Counted from the stretch's first letter, positions 26,038-34,779 are shown. The stretch is DNA of 64,000 nt from Actinophytocola sp044466355 (GCF_044466355.1 NZ_JBITMQ010000004.1:372001-436000), one strand, 5' to 3'. Numbers and translations are program-made. Notes: generated by a model from the sequence alone, not told the origin.

Positions 26038-27849
26038 TCAGTCTGTTGAGCGAGCAACTACTGGGGGCAGTGCTGGCATCGAAGTAACCAGGCGTCGCGC
26101 ATGGCTCATGGCGCTGGTCGACCTGTGTGCGCCCTTGTCGAGCGCTGAACGCAGCCAGTTGAGGCCTTTTCGTTCGGTAACGGAGTAGCCAATTCCGAAT
26201 GACTCAAGTGTGCCTTCACGGACGATGACAAGACCGATGCGATCTAGACGATCTAGCAAGTTATATGCCGATGTCTCGACATCTTTTCTGAATCCGCGCA
26301 CGCCATGCTTCTTCAATTCTTCCCAACTGTTGTTACCGCCTCGGGTCAAGCTGCGGAACTCCTCCCGTGTCTCCCTGTCCCAGAGCCGACGAGGATCCTG
26401 TTTCAGGATACCGTCAAGATAAGCTTGTACTTTGCTCGCAACCGAAGCGGCCAACACGGGCTCTTTTGGTGCACGGAGGTAGGAGGTGCAAGCTTGGAAC
26501 TGCTCGCGGTATTCGCTCCAGTCCGCTCCTAGGGCAGTGACGAGCCTCCTCATTTTGTTCTCGTCATCCAAGATATCGATATCAGGGGATGCAATCACTG
26601 GAACCTTTATGGAACTCAACGCTTGTGCAACAGGAGCCATCCCGTCCTTGCCGTTGGTTGGAACAAACAGGATGTCGCTTGGGTTTACCGGCAGCGGTTC
26701 GTCTTCGTGAGCGGCGTCCAGTGCTGCAGAGTAGAACGTGCAGTCACGGTCGTGTTCGACCAATACCACCCGCTGGTGAAACAGCCCGTCCAGCACATGA
26801 CTGTATCGCAGCACGGGATCTGACCATATGCGTGATATCTCTTCAGTGCTCAGCTGATATGCATCGTTGCGGCCATTGACCCGCGTGAGTCTTACAACTG
26901 AAACCGGAGATTTACTCTCAAGCAGGCCGACTAAGATATTGCGGTCATGAGTGGCTAGGATAACTTGCACGCCCGAATCGCGGGTGATATCGCCAATCAA
27001 GCGGCCAAATATAGTTGCTTGTGGTGGATGCAAGAACGCCTCGGGCTCGTCAATAATGATTATGGGGTGAGTGGCCGTTAGGATTGGGAATAGCTTGCCG
27101 AGCAGTGATCGCATACCGTGGCCCTGCCCGTCCAGCTTAGGTAATTTGTCGAGAGCCTCACGGTAGGATAGTGGATCATCGTTATACCCAGGTGGGGAGA
27201 TATCGTCGGGTGGAGTCCCTAGTCGTAGAGTGATGTTCTTCCCAAGCGTGTCGACTGTGATGTGTTGGTTGAATACCTTTATGCAGAGTTCGTCGACCTT
27301 CTCCCGCAGAGCCATATTGCGTTCTAGGTAGTGAAGAGGATGGGTAGGGGGATCGTCGGGGCGGTCTCGCATGCCCGTTGAGAAGCCGTGTCCCAGTTCG
27401 CCAGCGTTCGCCACGTAGACGAGAAAGGGGTAAATGTTCCCGAGATGACCATTTCGCGTGGTTATCCAGGCTTGACGGAGTTGTTCTTCCGTCATCGGTA
27501 CCGTGCCTGAGCGAACATATCCTTCCGGCATGTGCGGGTTGATGGCGTTGGGCTTTCGGTGTTCACAATTATTGTGCACCCACTTTATAAACTGTTGAGC
27601 ATCTTCTCCTTTTGCAACTTCAAGGCGAGTGAGTATCCTATGTTCGTCTACCTGAATCGGTGGCTGCGTGACGTTCTGTAACCATCCATTGATCTGTTTC
27701 AACAATGTGGTTTTTCCGGTGTTGTTTCCCCCGACGATCGCAGTCACTGTGCCCGGGCTCAGCTGGATTGGTGGTTGATCGCCAGCTAGTTCGATAGACG
27801 AGATGTAGAATCCCGACTCTGATCGAGGTTGAATGTCTAGTTCTGACAT
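26038..27849 (-). CDS. OLD-like ATPase with C-terminal TOPRIM domain (predicted ATP-dependent nuclease)
   Basis: 603 aa. ABC-type ATPase: Walker A GGNNTGKTT (40-48), signature-like LDGQGHGM (239-246), Walker B IIIIDEPEAF (263-272), switch ATHD (299-302). Then a TOPRIM domain: VVLVEHDRD (Glu365), VPTNGKDG (397-403), SPDIDIL (Asp423, Asp425). This is the build of OLD/GajA nucleases; the FVPTNGKDG part also recalls DUF4435 of PARIS AriB. ~130 further C-terminal residues are helical and unassigned. First gene of an operon with the 406-aa protein; no UvrD helicase (Gabija) or separate AriA/AriB pair is present. ATG 27849. Anti-phage or element-stability role is inferred. Confidence 0.8.
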   Translation of the reverse strand: MSELDIQPRSESGFYISSIELAGDQPPIQLSPGTVTAIVGGNNTGKTTLLKQINGWLQNVTQPPIQVDEHRILTRLEVAKGEDAQQFIKWVHNNCEHRKPNAINPHMPEGYVRSGTVPMTEEQLRQAWITTRNGHLGNIYPFLVYVANAGELGHGFSTGMRDRPDDPPTHPLHYLERNMALREKVDELCIKVFNQHITVDTLGKNITLRLGTPPDDISPPGYNDDPLSYREALDKLPKLDGQGHGMRSLLGKLFPILTATHPIIIIDEPEAFLHPPQATIFGRLIGDITRDSGVQVILATHDRNILVGLLESKSPVSVVRLTRVNGRNDAYQLSTEEISRIWSDPVLRYSHVLDGLFHQRVVLVEHDRDCTFYSAALDAAHEDEPLPVNPSDILFVPTNGKDGMAPVAQALSSIKVPVIASPDIDILDDENKMRRLVTALGADWSEYREQFQACTSYLRAPKEPVLAASVASKVQAYLDGILKQDPRRLWDRETREEFRSLTRGGNNSWEELKKHGVRGFRKDVETSAYNLLDRLDRIGLVIVREGTLESFGIGYSVTERKGLNWLRSALDKGAHRSTSAMSHARRLVTSMPALPPVVARSTD

Positions 27850-27979
27850 CTAAGTTGTTGTCCAATCGTTGTCTATGCGCTACTTGTCGCAATGAGACCA
27901 TCGTGCAGCAGTTCGCGGCATTACACCGTCCGCTCAGGTCTGGATCCGATGATGACGGAAGCGGTCGTAGGCTGCCGAC

Positions 27980-28564
27980 GTGACTGATGAGCACGGAGCT
28001 TGGACGACCTACGGTGAGCGACTGATCTACGACAACCAGTGGGTGAAGTTGGGGCTTGCCGATGTTCAGGCTCCGAACGGTGAGCGGTGGGAGTACCACG
28101 TTGTCCACCTGGCACGTATCGCCATCGGGCTGATCGTTGACGAGCGTGACCGCGTGCTGATGCTGTGGCGGTATCGGTTCCCAACTGATCAGTGGGGCTA
28201 CGAGCTGCTCGGTGGGCTCGTCGAGGAAGGCGAGGATCCTGCCGACACCGCTCGCCGTGAGGTTGAGGAGGAGACCGGCTATCGGCCGGTCGGCGAGCCG
28301 GAACACCTCGTCAGCTTCGAGCCGTTGCCGGGCCAGGTGACGGCTGACACTGCTGTCTACCTGTGGCGCAAGGTCGAGAAGGTCGGCGAGCCGACCGATA
28401 CTGAGGAGGTCGGCCGTCTGGAGTGGGTGCCTCTGAGTCGTGTGCTGGAGTTCGTGAAGCGTCGTGAGGTGCTCGGTGCGGGGGCGCTCGTGCCGCTGCT
28501 CTACTACCTCGCCTCACGCGGCGTGGCTGCCGGTGGGCAGGATGAGACGATTGAGCCTGCCTAG
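27980..28564 (+). CDS. Nudix hydrolase, Pif-like (pSAM2 immunity factor type)
   Basis: 194 aa with a complete Nudix box, GGLVEEGEDPADTARREVEEETGY pattern at about 76-98 (GX5EX7REVXEEXGY). Resembles ADP-ribose-pyrophosphatase-type Nudix enzymes and occupies the place of Pif, the pSAM2 Nudix protein that blocks redundant transfer between element carriers. GTG start at 27980 (VTDEHGAW). Divergent from the ATPase-TOPRIM operon; the 3' end overlaps the convergent XRE-TPR gene by 51 bp. Substrate unknown. Confidence 0.83.
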   Translation: MTDEHGAWTTYGERLIYDNQWVKLGLADVQAPNGERWEYHVVHLARIAIGLIVDERDRVLMLWRYRFPTDQWGYELLGGLVEEGEDPADTARREVEEETGYRPVGEPEHLVSFEPLPGQVTADTAVYLWRKVEKVGEPTDTEEVGRLEWVPLSRVLEFVKRREVLGAGALVPLLYYLASRGVAAGGQDETIEPA

Positions 28565-29644
28565 CTGCCGGTCGGACTTGATCTGCATCGCCAGTCGCTT
28601 TGCTTGACGGGCGTGCGCCTGCGCGGCCTCGCGGTCGCCTGCTGCCGCGTAGGCGTACGCCAGGTCGACGAGCATGACGGTTCTGGCGCGGGTGAAGTCG
28701 CGCGGGAGCCGGGGTAGGGCGTGGCTGAGCTGGTCGATCGCGTCTGGTTCGCCGAGGCGGCTCATGGCGTTGCCGCGCCAGCGGTCGAGGTGTGCGCCTG
28801 CGAGGAACAGGAACGGGAGTTCCGGGTTCACGGGGTCGTTGGGCAGTAACGCGTCAGCTTCGTCGAACGCCCGTAGCGCGTCGTCGCGGCGTCCGGCTGC
28901 TGCGAGGCCCTCGCCGTGTGCTGCCGTGAGCCACGTGCGCAGTAGGGCCGGGGCGGAGTGGGCCACGAGTGCGCGGGCTTGGTCGAGCTGCTCCACGGCC
29001 GCGTTGACCTCGCCGATGTCGATCAGGATGAACGCCTGCTGCGCCATCGCGTGCGCCAAGAGCTGCGGCGAGCCTGCCTCACGTGCTCCGGCCTTCGCGC
29101 GCTCGTGGTGGTCCCACGCCTGGCGGATGGCGTTGCGGTCGAGGGCCTCCCACCCTGCCAGCGCTGCCGCTTCCGTGAGGACTCCGGCGAGCGCCTCGCG
29201 CTGGCCGCGCATCGTGCTGTAGCCGAGCAGCCGTTCGATCTGGGCTATCTGGCTCCGCAACTCGTCGAGCACCGTGATGCCTCCGAACTGGCGGTCGACG
29301 TGCCGCGCGTTCTCCACCTGCTGACGGAACAGTGCGACCGTCCCGGCATCGACGGAACGCGCGATCGTGAGCCGTGATCGGAGTTCCTCTACCTCGCCGT
29401 CGTCGAGTTCTGGCGGGAATCCGAGTTCCTCGTTCGTGAGGCCGTAGATATCTCGGAACAGGCGTTGGTATGTCGGGCTGACGGCTGTTCTGCCGTTCTC
29501 CCAAACGGAGAGTTTCGTCTTCAAGCTAGCTTCGCTCATGATCGGCATGCCGAGCATTTGTGCACGTTGGAGCATCATCGTGATGACGTCCTGTGCGGAG
29601 TAGCCGCGCTGGCGGCGAGCCTCTTGCAGCTTGGTTGCTGGCAT
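28514..29644 (-). CDS. XRE-type HTH regulator with C-terminal TPR-like repeats
   Basis: 376 aa. N-terminal HTH: LQEARRQRGYSAQDVITMM ... SEASLKTKLSVWENGRTAVSP (residues ~6-60), then helical TPR-like repeats (AVEQLDQARALV, DALRAFDEADALL). Its last two thirds are closely similar to the regulator at 36043-37239 (shared PFLFLAGAHLDRWRG and AHGEGLAAAGRRD), so the element has a duplicated pair. ATG 29644. Likely the AICE regulator that pairs with the Nudix protein; target genes unknown. Confidence 0.8.
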   Translation of the reverse strand: MPATKLQEARRQRGYSAQDVITMMLQRAQMLGMPIMSEASLKTKLSVWENGRTAVSPTYQRLFRDIYGLTNEELGFPPELDDGEVEELRSRLTIARSVDAGTVALFRQQVENARHVDRQFGGITVLDELRSQIAQIERLLGYSTMRGQREALAGVLTEAAALAGWEALDRNAIRQAWDHHERAKAGAREAGSPQLLAHAMAQQAFILIDIGEVNAAVEQLDQARALVAHSAPALLRTWLTAAHGEGLAAAGRRDDALRAFDEADALLPNDPVNPELPFLFLAGAHLDRWRGNAMSRLGEPDAIDQLSHALPRLPRDFTRARTVMLVDLAYAYAAAGDREAAQAHARQAKRLAMQIKSDRQLGRLNRLILPTGSHAA

Positions 29645-29782
29645 CCGAACGGTCCCCCGATTATCCCCTCTGGCCTGCGGAGTTAATTCAAGTTATCTCC
29701 AGTCTGGTTAACCGCAGCCAGCTGTTTAACGGCTCGGATTCGCCGTTTCCTTGAGGCATGAACGCACGCCGAAACACCACCT

Positions 29783-29805
29783 CGCTGGCACCTGAGATGC
29801 CAGCG
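29783..29805. terminator. hairpin terminator
   Basis: Perfect 8-bp stem CGCTGGCA (29783-29790) with 29798-29805, 7-nt loop, directly after the stop (29821) of the leftward HTH gene. Confidence 0.65.
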
Positions 29806-29820
29806 TCGGACCGGGAGCCC

Positions 29821-30204
29821 TTACTTCTCGCGGTTCGCACGCTCGATCACGGTCGCCAGGTTCGCGGACATCTCTTCGAGGCGCTTGGTGATCTCGTGGA
29901 GCTGGTCCTCGATCGCGGCCAGCCTGGCGGGCACGCTGTCGCCGGCCAGGTCCACGGGGTCGTTCGGCGCTGGTGGGGTGAGTCCCAGCAGTACCGCGGC
30001 CAGGTGCCGCGGGTGCCAGCCGAGGGCCACCGAGAGCGCTTCGAGGGTGCGGCCGCTGCGCCTGCGCTGGACCGTGTTGTTCCGGATCTCGCGCACGATC
30101 GACAGCGCGATGTTCGACCGCTCCGACAGCTCGCGCTGATTCAGCCCGAGTTCCGTCAGGCGCTCGTTGATCGCCTTCGCGACTGCCGACCAGTCTTCCG
30201 ACAC
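29821..30204 (-). CDS. small XRE-family HTH regulator with C-terminal coiled coil
   Basis: 127 aa. HTH at about 14-45 (RLTELGLNQRELSERSNIALSIV) and a C-terminal heptad-like helix (ARLAAIEDQLHEITKRLEEMSANLA, written in part) suited to dimerisation. I chose GTG 30204 because GGAGG lies 5 nt upstream; the frame is open to 30318. Divergent from the excisionase-whiB-tra operon, so it probably controls that operon (inference). Confidence 0.75.
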   Translation of the reverse strand: MSEDWSAVAKAINERLTELGLNQRELSERSNIALSIVREIRNNTVQRRRSGRTLEALSVALGWHPRHLAAVLLGLTPPAPNDPVDLAGDSVPARLAAIEDQLHEITKRLEEMSANLATVIERANREK

Positions 30205-30357
30205 GTATTCCTCCGCGCTCCGCCTCAACATCGACATTAGCGGGGCTGCCCCATTTCGCGGGCGCCACTTCGCCCGCGATTGGGCCATTCGTGTCTTCAA
30301 TAGTGCCGATATCGGCACTTCATCATCCTTTCTTCAACACTTCTTAGGGAACCAATC

Positions 30358-30636
30358 ATGAGCACAACTCTGCCGAATGCCGGGGGACCGGCGTTCTACA
30401 CAGTCCGAGAAGCAGCGGCGATCCTCCGCTGCAACAAGAACACGCTGTACCGCGCGATTCACGAGGGCGCGTTTCCTGCGGTGCAGATTCGTACGCGGTT
30501 CGTCGTGCCCGCTGCCGCTGTCGAGCGGCTCGCCGAGCAGGCGATCGAGACCGGCACCTGCGTGGACGTGGCGCAGATGACCGCCGAGCGCCGCACCTCC
30601 CGCGAGGTGCTCCGGACCACCGGAGGTGCGTGGTGA
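30358..30636 (+). CDS. xis: excisionase-family DNA-binding protein (MerR-like HTH)
   Basis: 92 aa. FYTVREAAAILRCNKNTLYRAIHEGAFPAVQI is the usual helix-turn-helix of excisionase-family (HTH_17) proteins. Unlike in most AICEs it is 5.5 kb from int and heads the transfer operon. ATG 30358 preceded by TTAGGGAACC. Overlaps the next gene by one base (TGATG). The Xis role is inferred; a transcriptional role is equally possible. Confidence 0.75.
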   Translation: MSTTLPNAGGPAFYTVREAAAILRCNKNTLYRAIHEGAFPAVQIRTRFVVPAAAVERLAEQAIETGTCVDVAQMTAERRTSREVLRTTGGAW

Positions 30637-31016
30637 TGACCTCCGATGATCGCTCCCGGTTCGTGGGTATCGCGTGGCGGCTGGACCGTCTGCGGTGGGT
30701 GCCGAGTGATGTCCTGGCCGACCTGGTGATGAAGGACGGCGAATGCGTGTGGGCGTTCACCGACGGCGACCCGCCCGAGCTGACCGGCAACGAGTCGATC
30801 GACCGGGAGCTGGCCGCCCGGCTGTGCGCGGGATGCCCCGTGCAAGACGAATGCCTGGAACTCGAGTTGCGCACGGCCGGGGAGCAGACCGCCGGTGTCT
30901 GGGGCTCGCTCAACGAGCGGGACCGGCGTGCGCTCTACCCGTACTGGCGACAGCGCGGCGAACGCGCCGAGCCGCTCGACCACCACGACTTCCCCGAGGG
31001 GGGTGAGCAGCCGTGA
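30636..31016 (+). CDS. WhiB-like iron-sulfur regulator
   Basis: 126 aa. Four cysteines in WhiB arrangement: one in GECVW, then LCAGCPVQDEC (CxxCx5C), which would bind a 4Fe-4S cluster; the G(V/I)WGG turn reads GVWGS, followed by the basic RDRRAL stretch. ATG 30636 has GGAGGTG 7 nt upstream; GTG codons at 30630/30633 are in frame. WhiB-like proteins partner with the principal sigma factor. Element-borne copies are known from AICEs and phages. Confidence 0.85.
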   Translation: MTSDDRSRFVGIAWRLDRLRWVPSDVLADLVMKDGECVWAFTDGDPPELTGNESIDRELAARLCAGCPVQDECLELELRTAGEQTAGVWGSLNERDRRALYPYWRQRGERAEPLDHHDFPEGGEQP

Positions 31017-31336
31017 CCGAGATCAGCCTGACACCGACACAGATCCTCGCCGGAGTAGGCGTGCTGCTCGTCTTCCTGTGGGTGTGGCGGGCGAGCGTGC
31101 GCCGCGCCAAGGCCGCTCGCGATGCCGCGCGGAGTGGTGCGCGGTTGCTGTCGCTGGCCGGGCGGGTGCTGTTCACCGCTGGGTTGATCGTGGCGGTCCA
31201 GTGGGTGGTGATCACGCATCCCGGTAACCCGTGGCTGCTGCTCGCGGTCCTAGGGTTCCCGGCGCTGTTCGCCTCCTACGCGCTGACCCGCGCGCTCACC
31301 GTCACGACTGTGGACAGTCGGAGGGACCGGCGATGA
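31013..31336 (+). CDS. small membrane protein of the transfer operon
   Basis: 107 aa with three hydrophobic segments (ILAGVGVLLVFLWVWRA, LFTAGLIVAVQWVVI, LLLAVLGFPALFASYAL) and Arg-rich connecting loops. GTG start overlaps the whiB stop by four bases; stop overlaps the next ATG. Place and size fit the Spd-type spread proteins of actinomycete conjugative elements, but no family motif is seen. Confidence 0.65.
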   Translation: MTEISLTPTQILAGVGVLLVFLWVWRASVRRAKAARDAARSGARLLSLAGRVLFTAGLIVAVQWVVITHPGNPWLLLAVLGFPALFASYALTRALTVTTVDSRRDRR

Positions 31337-32118
31337 CCCAGGACAGGAGGGGAGGGGTGGCCGCTGCCGGGCGGCCACCCGCCGGTCCCCAAGACGCCCG
31401 GCACATCCTGTTGACCCGTGCGCAGCGGCTGGCGCAGGACGCGGCCGAGGCCGCCGAGCTGCGCGCCTACCAGACCGACCCGGACGTGATCGCGCTCCGC
31501 GTCGAGCGCGTCCGGTCGCAGGTGGACCGGCTGTGCTGGGCCGGGATCGTGTGTGGGCTGGCGTTCACCATGACCAACGTCCAGACCTTCGCCGCTGCCG
31601 GAGCTGCCGCGTGGTCGCTGCCGTGGCTGGCCGCGTGGCTGCTTGACCCCACGGTGTCGGTCGTGTTGCTGGCGATCCTGCGCGCCGAGCAGGTCACCGC
31701 CCGCTACCAGGTCTCAACGGGGCCGTGGGTGCGGCGGGCGAAGTGGTTCACGCTCGCCGCCACGTACGTGATGAACACGTGGGCCTCGTTCGCGGCCGGG
31801 TCGCTGTCGGGGATCGTGCTGCACTCGGTGCCGCCGCTGGTGGTGTTCGTCGCCGCCGAGGCCGTGACTGACCTGCGCGACAAGCTCACCGAGGCCGTGA
31901 ACGCCGCGTTCACGGAGGCCGTTCACCGGGCCGGGCCGGTCGTTCATGAACGTCCACGAACGACACGGCGGTCCTTTGCGGACTACCTCGCCGACGCACG
32001 CCGCGCGTGGACGCCCGGCGTCGAGGTGACGCCTGCGTGGGTCCGTGAGGTCACGAGCTGCTCGCGTGGCCTGTCCTCACGTGTGGCCGCCGCGCTCGCG
32101 GAGGAGGTGCGTTCATGA
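31333..32118 (+). CDS. DUF2637-type membrane protein, transfer/spread related
   Basis: 261 aa. N-terminal soluble helix, then four membrane segments (LCWAGIVCGLAFTMTNVQ; WSLPWLAAWLLDP; WFTLAATYVMNTWASFAA; SGIVLHSVPPLVVFVAAEAV) with the conserved NTW pattern of DUF2637 proteins, and a charged tail. These proteins lie directly before traB in AICEs and are thought to help intramycelial spread. ATG 31333 overlaps the previous stop; the stop overlaps traB. Confidence 0.8.
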   Translation: MTQDRRGGVAAAGRPPAGPQDARHILLTRAQRLAQDAAEAAELRAYQTDPDVIALRVERVRSQVDRLCWAGIVCGLAFTMTNVQTFAAAGAAAWSLPWLAAWLLDPTVSVVLLAILRAEQVTARYQVSTGPWVRRAKWFTLAATYVMNTWASFAAGSLSGIVLHSVPPLVVFVAAEAVTDLRDKLTEAVNAAFTEAVHRAGPVVHERPRTTRRSFADYLADARRAWTPGVEVTPAWVREVTSCSRGLSSRVAAALAEEVRS

Positions 32119-34235
32119 ACGAGAACGCGATGCCCGTACCTGCCGAGTCCCGTGAGGTTATGGACGTCGGGCCGGTGTACGACGCGGAGCTGGTCGACGA
32201 GTCGCAGCCGTTCTACTCCCAACCGCGCCTTGGCCGCTTCTGGTCGTGGTGGCTGCGGTCGCCGCGTGTGCCGGTCTGGTTGAAAGACCGAGGCCAGGCC
32301 CGGCAGGCAGTGAAGGACGCGGTCGTGGCGGTGGGGCGGTCGCCGTGGCGGTACCTGCGCGCGGTCGTGCGCGGGCTGGTGGCCGCTGTCCGCTGGTGGC
32401 GTCGGTGGGTGACCGTGCGGGACTACCGCGAGGCCGCCGAGTCGTCGGAGAAGCTCGCGGACAAGTTCACCGAGATCCGCGCACTCACGCTGTTCCGCTG
32501 GAAGGTGACTGGCGCTCTCACCGTCGCGACGATGGTCGCGCTGGCGCTGGTGGAGCTGCTCTACGGTGCCCGCGGATTGTGGTCCGCGGCCGTGCTGGTG
32601 TCGCTCGCTTTGGCGGTCCTGGGCCGTCGGCGGGATGGGTCGCCGGGCCGTAAGGCCGTGCTGGCCGGGCCACGCACGTTGACGTGGACGATGGACCCGC
32701 AAGTCCTGGTCGACGCGTTCCGGGACGCGAAGCTGGTCGGCAAGGACGAGACACTCCGGCTGGTCGAGCGCGCGACACGCGTCGGTGACGGGTGGGCGAT
32801 CACGGTCGACCTTCCCGCGACCCGCAAGGCCGCCGACGTGATCAAGAACCGGGAAGCGCTCGCCTCAGCTTTGGCGGTCGACGAGGTCCAGTTGATCGTG
32901 GAGCGGGTGCGCGGCAACGGCGGCCACGCCGGACGGGTGTCGATGTGGGTCGCCGACGCCGACCCCTACGCGACCCCACCCTTGCGGACACCGCTGCTGG
33001 CCGTGGCGCGGTGGGACGCGTGGCGGCCGGTCCCGTTCGGCCGCGACGCACGCGACCGCAAGATCGACCTCCCCCTGGTGTGGACGTCCCTGCTCGTGGG
33101 CGCGATCCCGCGTCAGGGCAAGACGTTCGCCGCCCGGCTCGCGGCAGCCGGCCTGATCCTCGACCCCCACACCCGGCTGTATGTGGCCGACTTCAAGGCC
33201 GGGAAGGACTGGGACGCCGCCGCGAAGGTGGCGCACCGGTTCATGTCCGGCGACGAAACCTCACACGTGCTCGCGCTGGTCGGCTGGCTGGTCGAGCTGG
33301 TCGGCGAGGTGCAGGGCCGCTACCGGCGCATGCGCGACCTCGACGACACCATCTGCCCGGAATCGAAGATCACTCCGGCGATGTCCCGCGACACGGCGCT
33401 GAACATGCCGATCACGGCCGTGTTCCTCGACGAGGTGCAAGTGCCGCTAGAGGACCGGACACCGGTCGAGGTCGAGGGCAAGAAGCTCACGGCAGGCGAG
33501 TACGTGGGTGAGCTGCTCACCTGGCTGGCGAAGAAAGGACCGGCGGCCGGGATCGTGCTCGTGCTCGCCACCCAACGGCCAGACTCCAAGACCATCCCGA
33601 GTGGACTCAGGGCCGTGCTCGGGTCGAGGTTCGCGCTGCGGGTCATGGACTGGCGCGACAGCAACATCGTCCTCGGCGAGCAGATGAACACGCGCGGGTA
33701 TGACAGCAGCCGCCTGCTCGCCTCGCACAAGGGTGTGGGCATCCTCCGACCGGACGGCGAGACCCAAGCCGGGGCGGATGTGCTGGCGCTGACCGTGCGC
33801 ACCTACTACATGCCGAACGAGGACTGGCACGAACTGTGCCGACGCGGGCGCGCGCTCCGCGAGGCAGCCGGAACACTCACCGGGCACGCGGCCGGACAGG
33901 ACACCGCGCCCGAGTTGGATCACGTGAGCGTGGTGCGGGCAATCGGTACCGGCCAGCGTCCGGCCGAGCTTCGGCCGGTGCTGCCGGAGCCGCTCGCGTC
34001 CGTGGTCGCCTACCTCGGCGAGGACCTCGACGAGCGCGAGTTCATCCCCACCGCCGAACTCGTCGAGGCACTCGACGTCGAGCCGAACTCGTTCGGCCGG
34101 GCCATGGCCGACCTCGGCTGCCCGTCCACACGCGACCGGATCACCGGAGAAGACGGGCAACCACGCCGGGTGCGTGGGTACCACACTGCGAGTATTCGCG
34201 CAGCAATCACTCGTAGGACCGAAGATCAATCCTGA
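32115..34235 (+). CDS. traB: FtsK/SpoIIIE-type DNA translocase (TraB/TraSA)
   Basis: 706 aa. Two membrane helices near residues 138-175, then the motor: Walker A GAIPRQGKT (~333-341), Walker B PITAVFLDEVQ (~435-445), LATQRPDSKTIPSG. The C-terminus (~635-690, FIPTAELVEALDVEPNSFGRAMADLGC) is a winged helix like FtsK-gamma/TraB, which reads 8-bp repeats in the clt locus. TraB moves double-stranded plasmid DNA between hyphae without nicking. ATG 32115 overlaps the upstream stop. A set of 8-mer repeats fitting a clt lies 380-540 bp downstream. No rep gene follows. Confidence 0.9.
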   Translation: MNENAMPVPAESREVMDVGPVYDAELVDESQPFYSQPRLGRFWSWWLRSPRVPVWLKDRGQARQAVKDAVVAVGRSPWRYLRAVVRGLVAAVRWWRRWVTVRDYREAAESSEKLADKFTEIRALTLFRWKVTGALTVATMVALALVELLYGARGLWSAAVLVSLALAVLGRRRDGSPGRKAVLAGPRTLTWTMDPQVLVDAFRDAKLVGKDETLRLVERATRVGDGWAITVDLPATRKAADVIKNREALASALAVDEVQLIVERVRGNGGHAGRVSMWVADADPYATPPLRTPLLAVARWDAWRPVPFGRDARDRKIDLPLVWTSLLVGAIPRQGKTFAARLAAAGLILDPHTRLYVADFKAGKDWDAAAKVAHRFMSGDETSHVLALVGWLVELVGEVQGRYRRMRDLDDTICPESKITPAMSRDTALNMPITAVFLDEVQVPLEDRTPVEVEGKKLTAGEYVGELLTWLAKKGPAAGIVLVLATQRPDSKTIPSGLRAVLGSRFALRVMDWRDSNIVLGEQMNTRGYDSSRLLASHKGVGILRPDGETQAGADVLALTVRTYYMPNEDWHELCRRGRALREAAGTLTGHAAGQDTAPELDHVSVVRAIGTGQRPAELRPVLPEPLASVVAYLGEDLDEREFIPTAELVEALDVEPNSFGRAMADLGCPSTRDRITGEDGQPRRVRGYHTASIRAAITRRTEDQS

Positions 34236-34524
34236 ACGGTGAGCCCGGCGAGGCGGGCTGCCACCCTCGCGACAACGCAAGCCGGATAGCGCGAGCCACC
34301 ACGCCAGGCCGAACCGGGCCGGAGGGCAGCGCGAGCCAGTTGTCGGGACGAGCCCAAGGCAGCGACACCACCAGCGTTGACCCTGGTTGCTCCGTGCGCT
34401 CGACCGCGAACGTCAGCGGCGACCAGCCCAGCGCCTGGCAATAAGTGGGCTTGCGGCGCACGGTCCACCGGTACACCACGTCATCGACGGTGATCCGCCG
34501 AGCACCCTTTCGCGTGAGCGCCAC
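34207..34524 (-). CDS. small hypothetical protein of the element
   Basis: 105 aa, start GTG 34524 with GGGGGACAC before it; the longer open frame upstream runs through the repeat region and is not credible. Sequence begins ALTRKGARRITVDDVVYRW and has a beta-rich look with several Trp and Pro. Similar short proteins occur in other actinobacterial elements; I know no function. Convergent with traB, overlapping it by 29 bp. Confidence 0.65.
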   Translation of the reverse strand: MALTRKGARRITVDDVVYRWTVRRKPTYCQALGWSPLTFAVERTEQPGSTLVVSLPWARPDNWLALPSGPVRPGVVARAIRLALSRGWQPASPGSPFRIDLRSYE

Positions 34525-34611
34525 GTGTCCCCCTGAACTCTGACGTTGCAGAGACGATAGGCCACGACGCGCCTCGGAGACGACGCGTATTCGGAGCAGG
34601 GACACCACGCT

Positions 34612-34779
34612 GCCGTCCCGAGAGCCGGATGCCGTCCCACCCGCTGTGACAGCACCGGATGACCTCTTACCTGCGGAAACATCGATGGGGACGGCTGGGA
34701 CGGCATACCCGGACGCCGTCCCAGCCGTCCGGAACAGGCCCGATGCGGGCCTCGGAAGACGGAGTTGCCGTGCCGTCCC
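34612..34779. repeat. GCCGTCCC 8-mer repeat cluster, candidate clt (TraB recognition site)
   Basis: Five exact copies of GCCGTCCC in 168 bp: 34612-34619, 34631-34638, 34697-34704 (inverted), 34715-34722, 34772-34779. Two of them sit in a perfect 16-bp hairpin (34689-34704 with 34715-34730). Streptomyces TraB proteins recognise clt loci made of 8-bp direct repeats near traB. This is the main content of the 256-bp gap 34525-34780. Confidence 0.55.

Noticed and set aside
26038..27849. Gabija GajA
   Set aside because: The required UvrD-like GajB is absent; the neighbour is an unrelated protein of unknown family.
24807..27849. PARIS (AriA-AriB) system
   Set aside because: ATPase and TOPRIM parts are in one polypeptide here and the second protein has no TOPRIM motif; distant kinship cannot be excluded.
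29758..30240. Rightward 160-codon frame
   Set aside because: Antisense shadow of the XRE regulator gene at 29821-30204.
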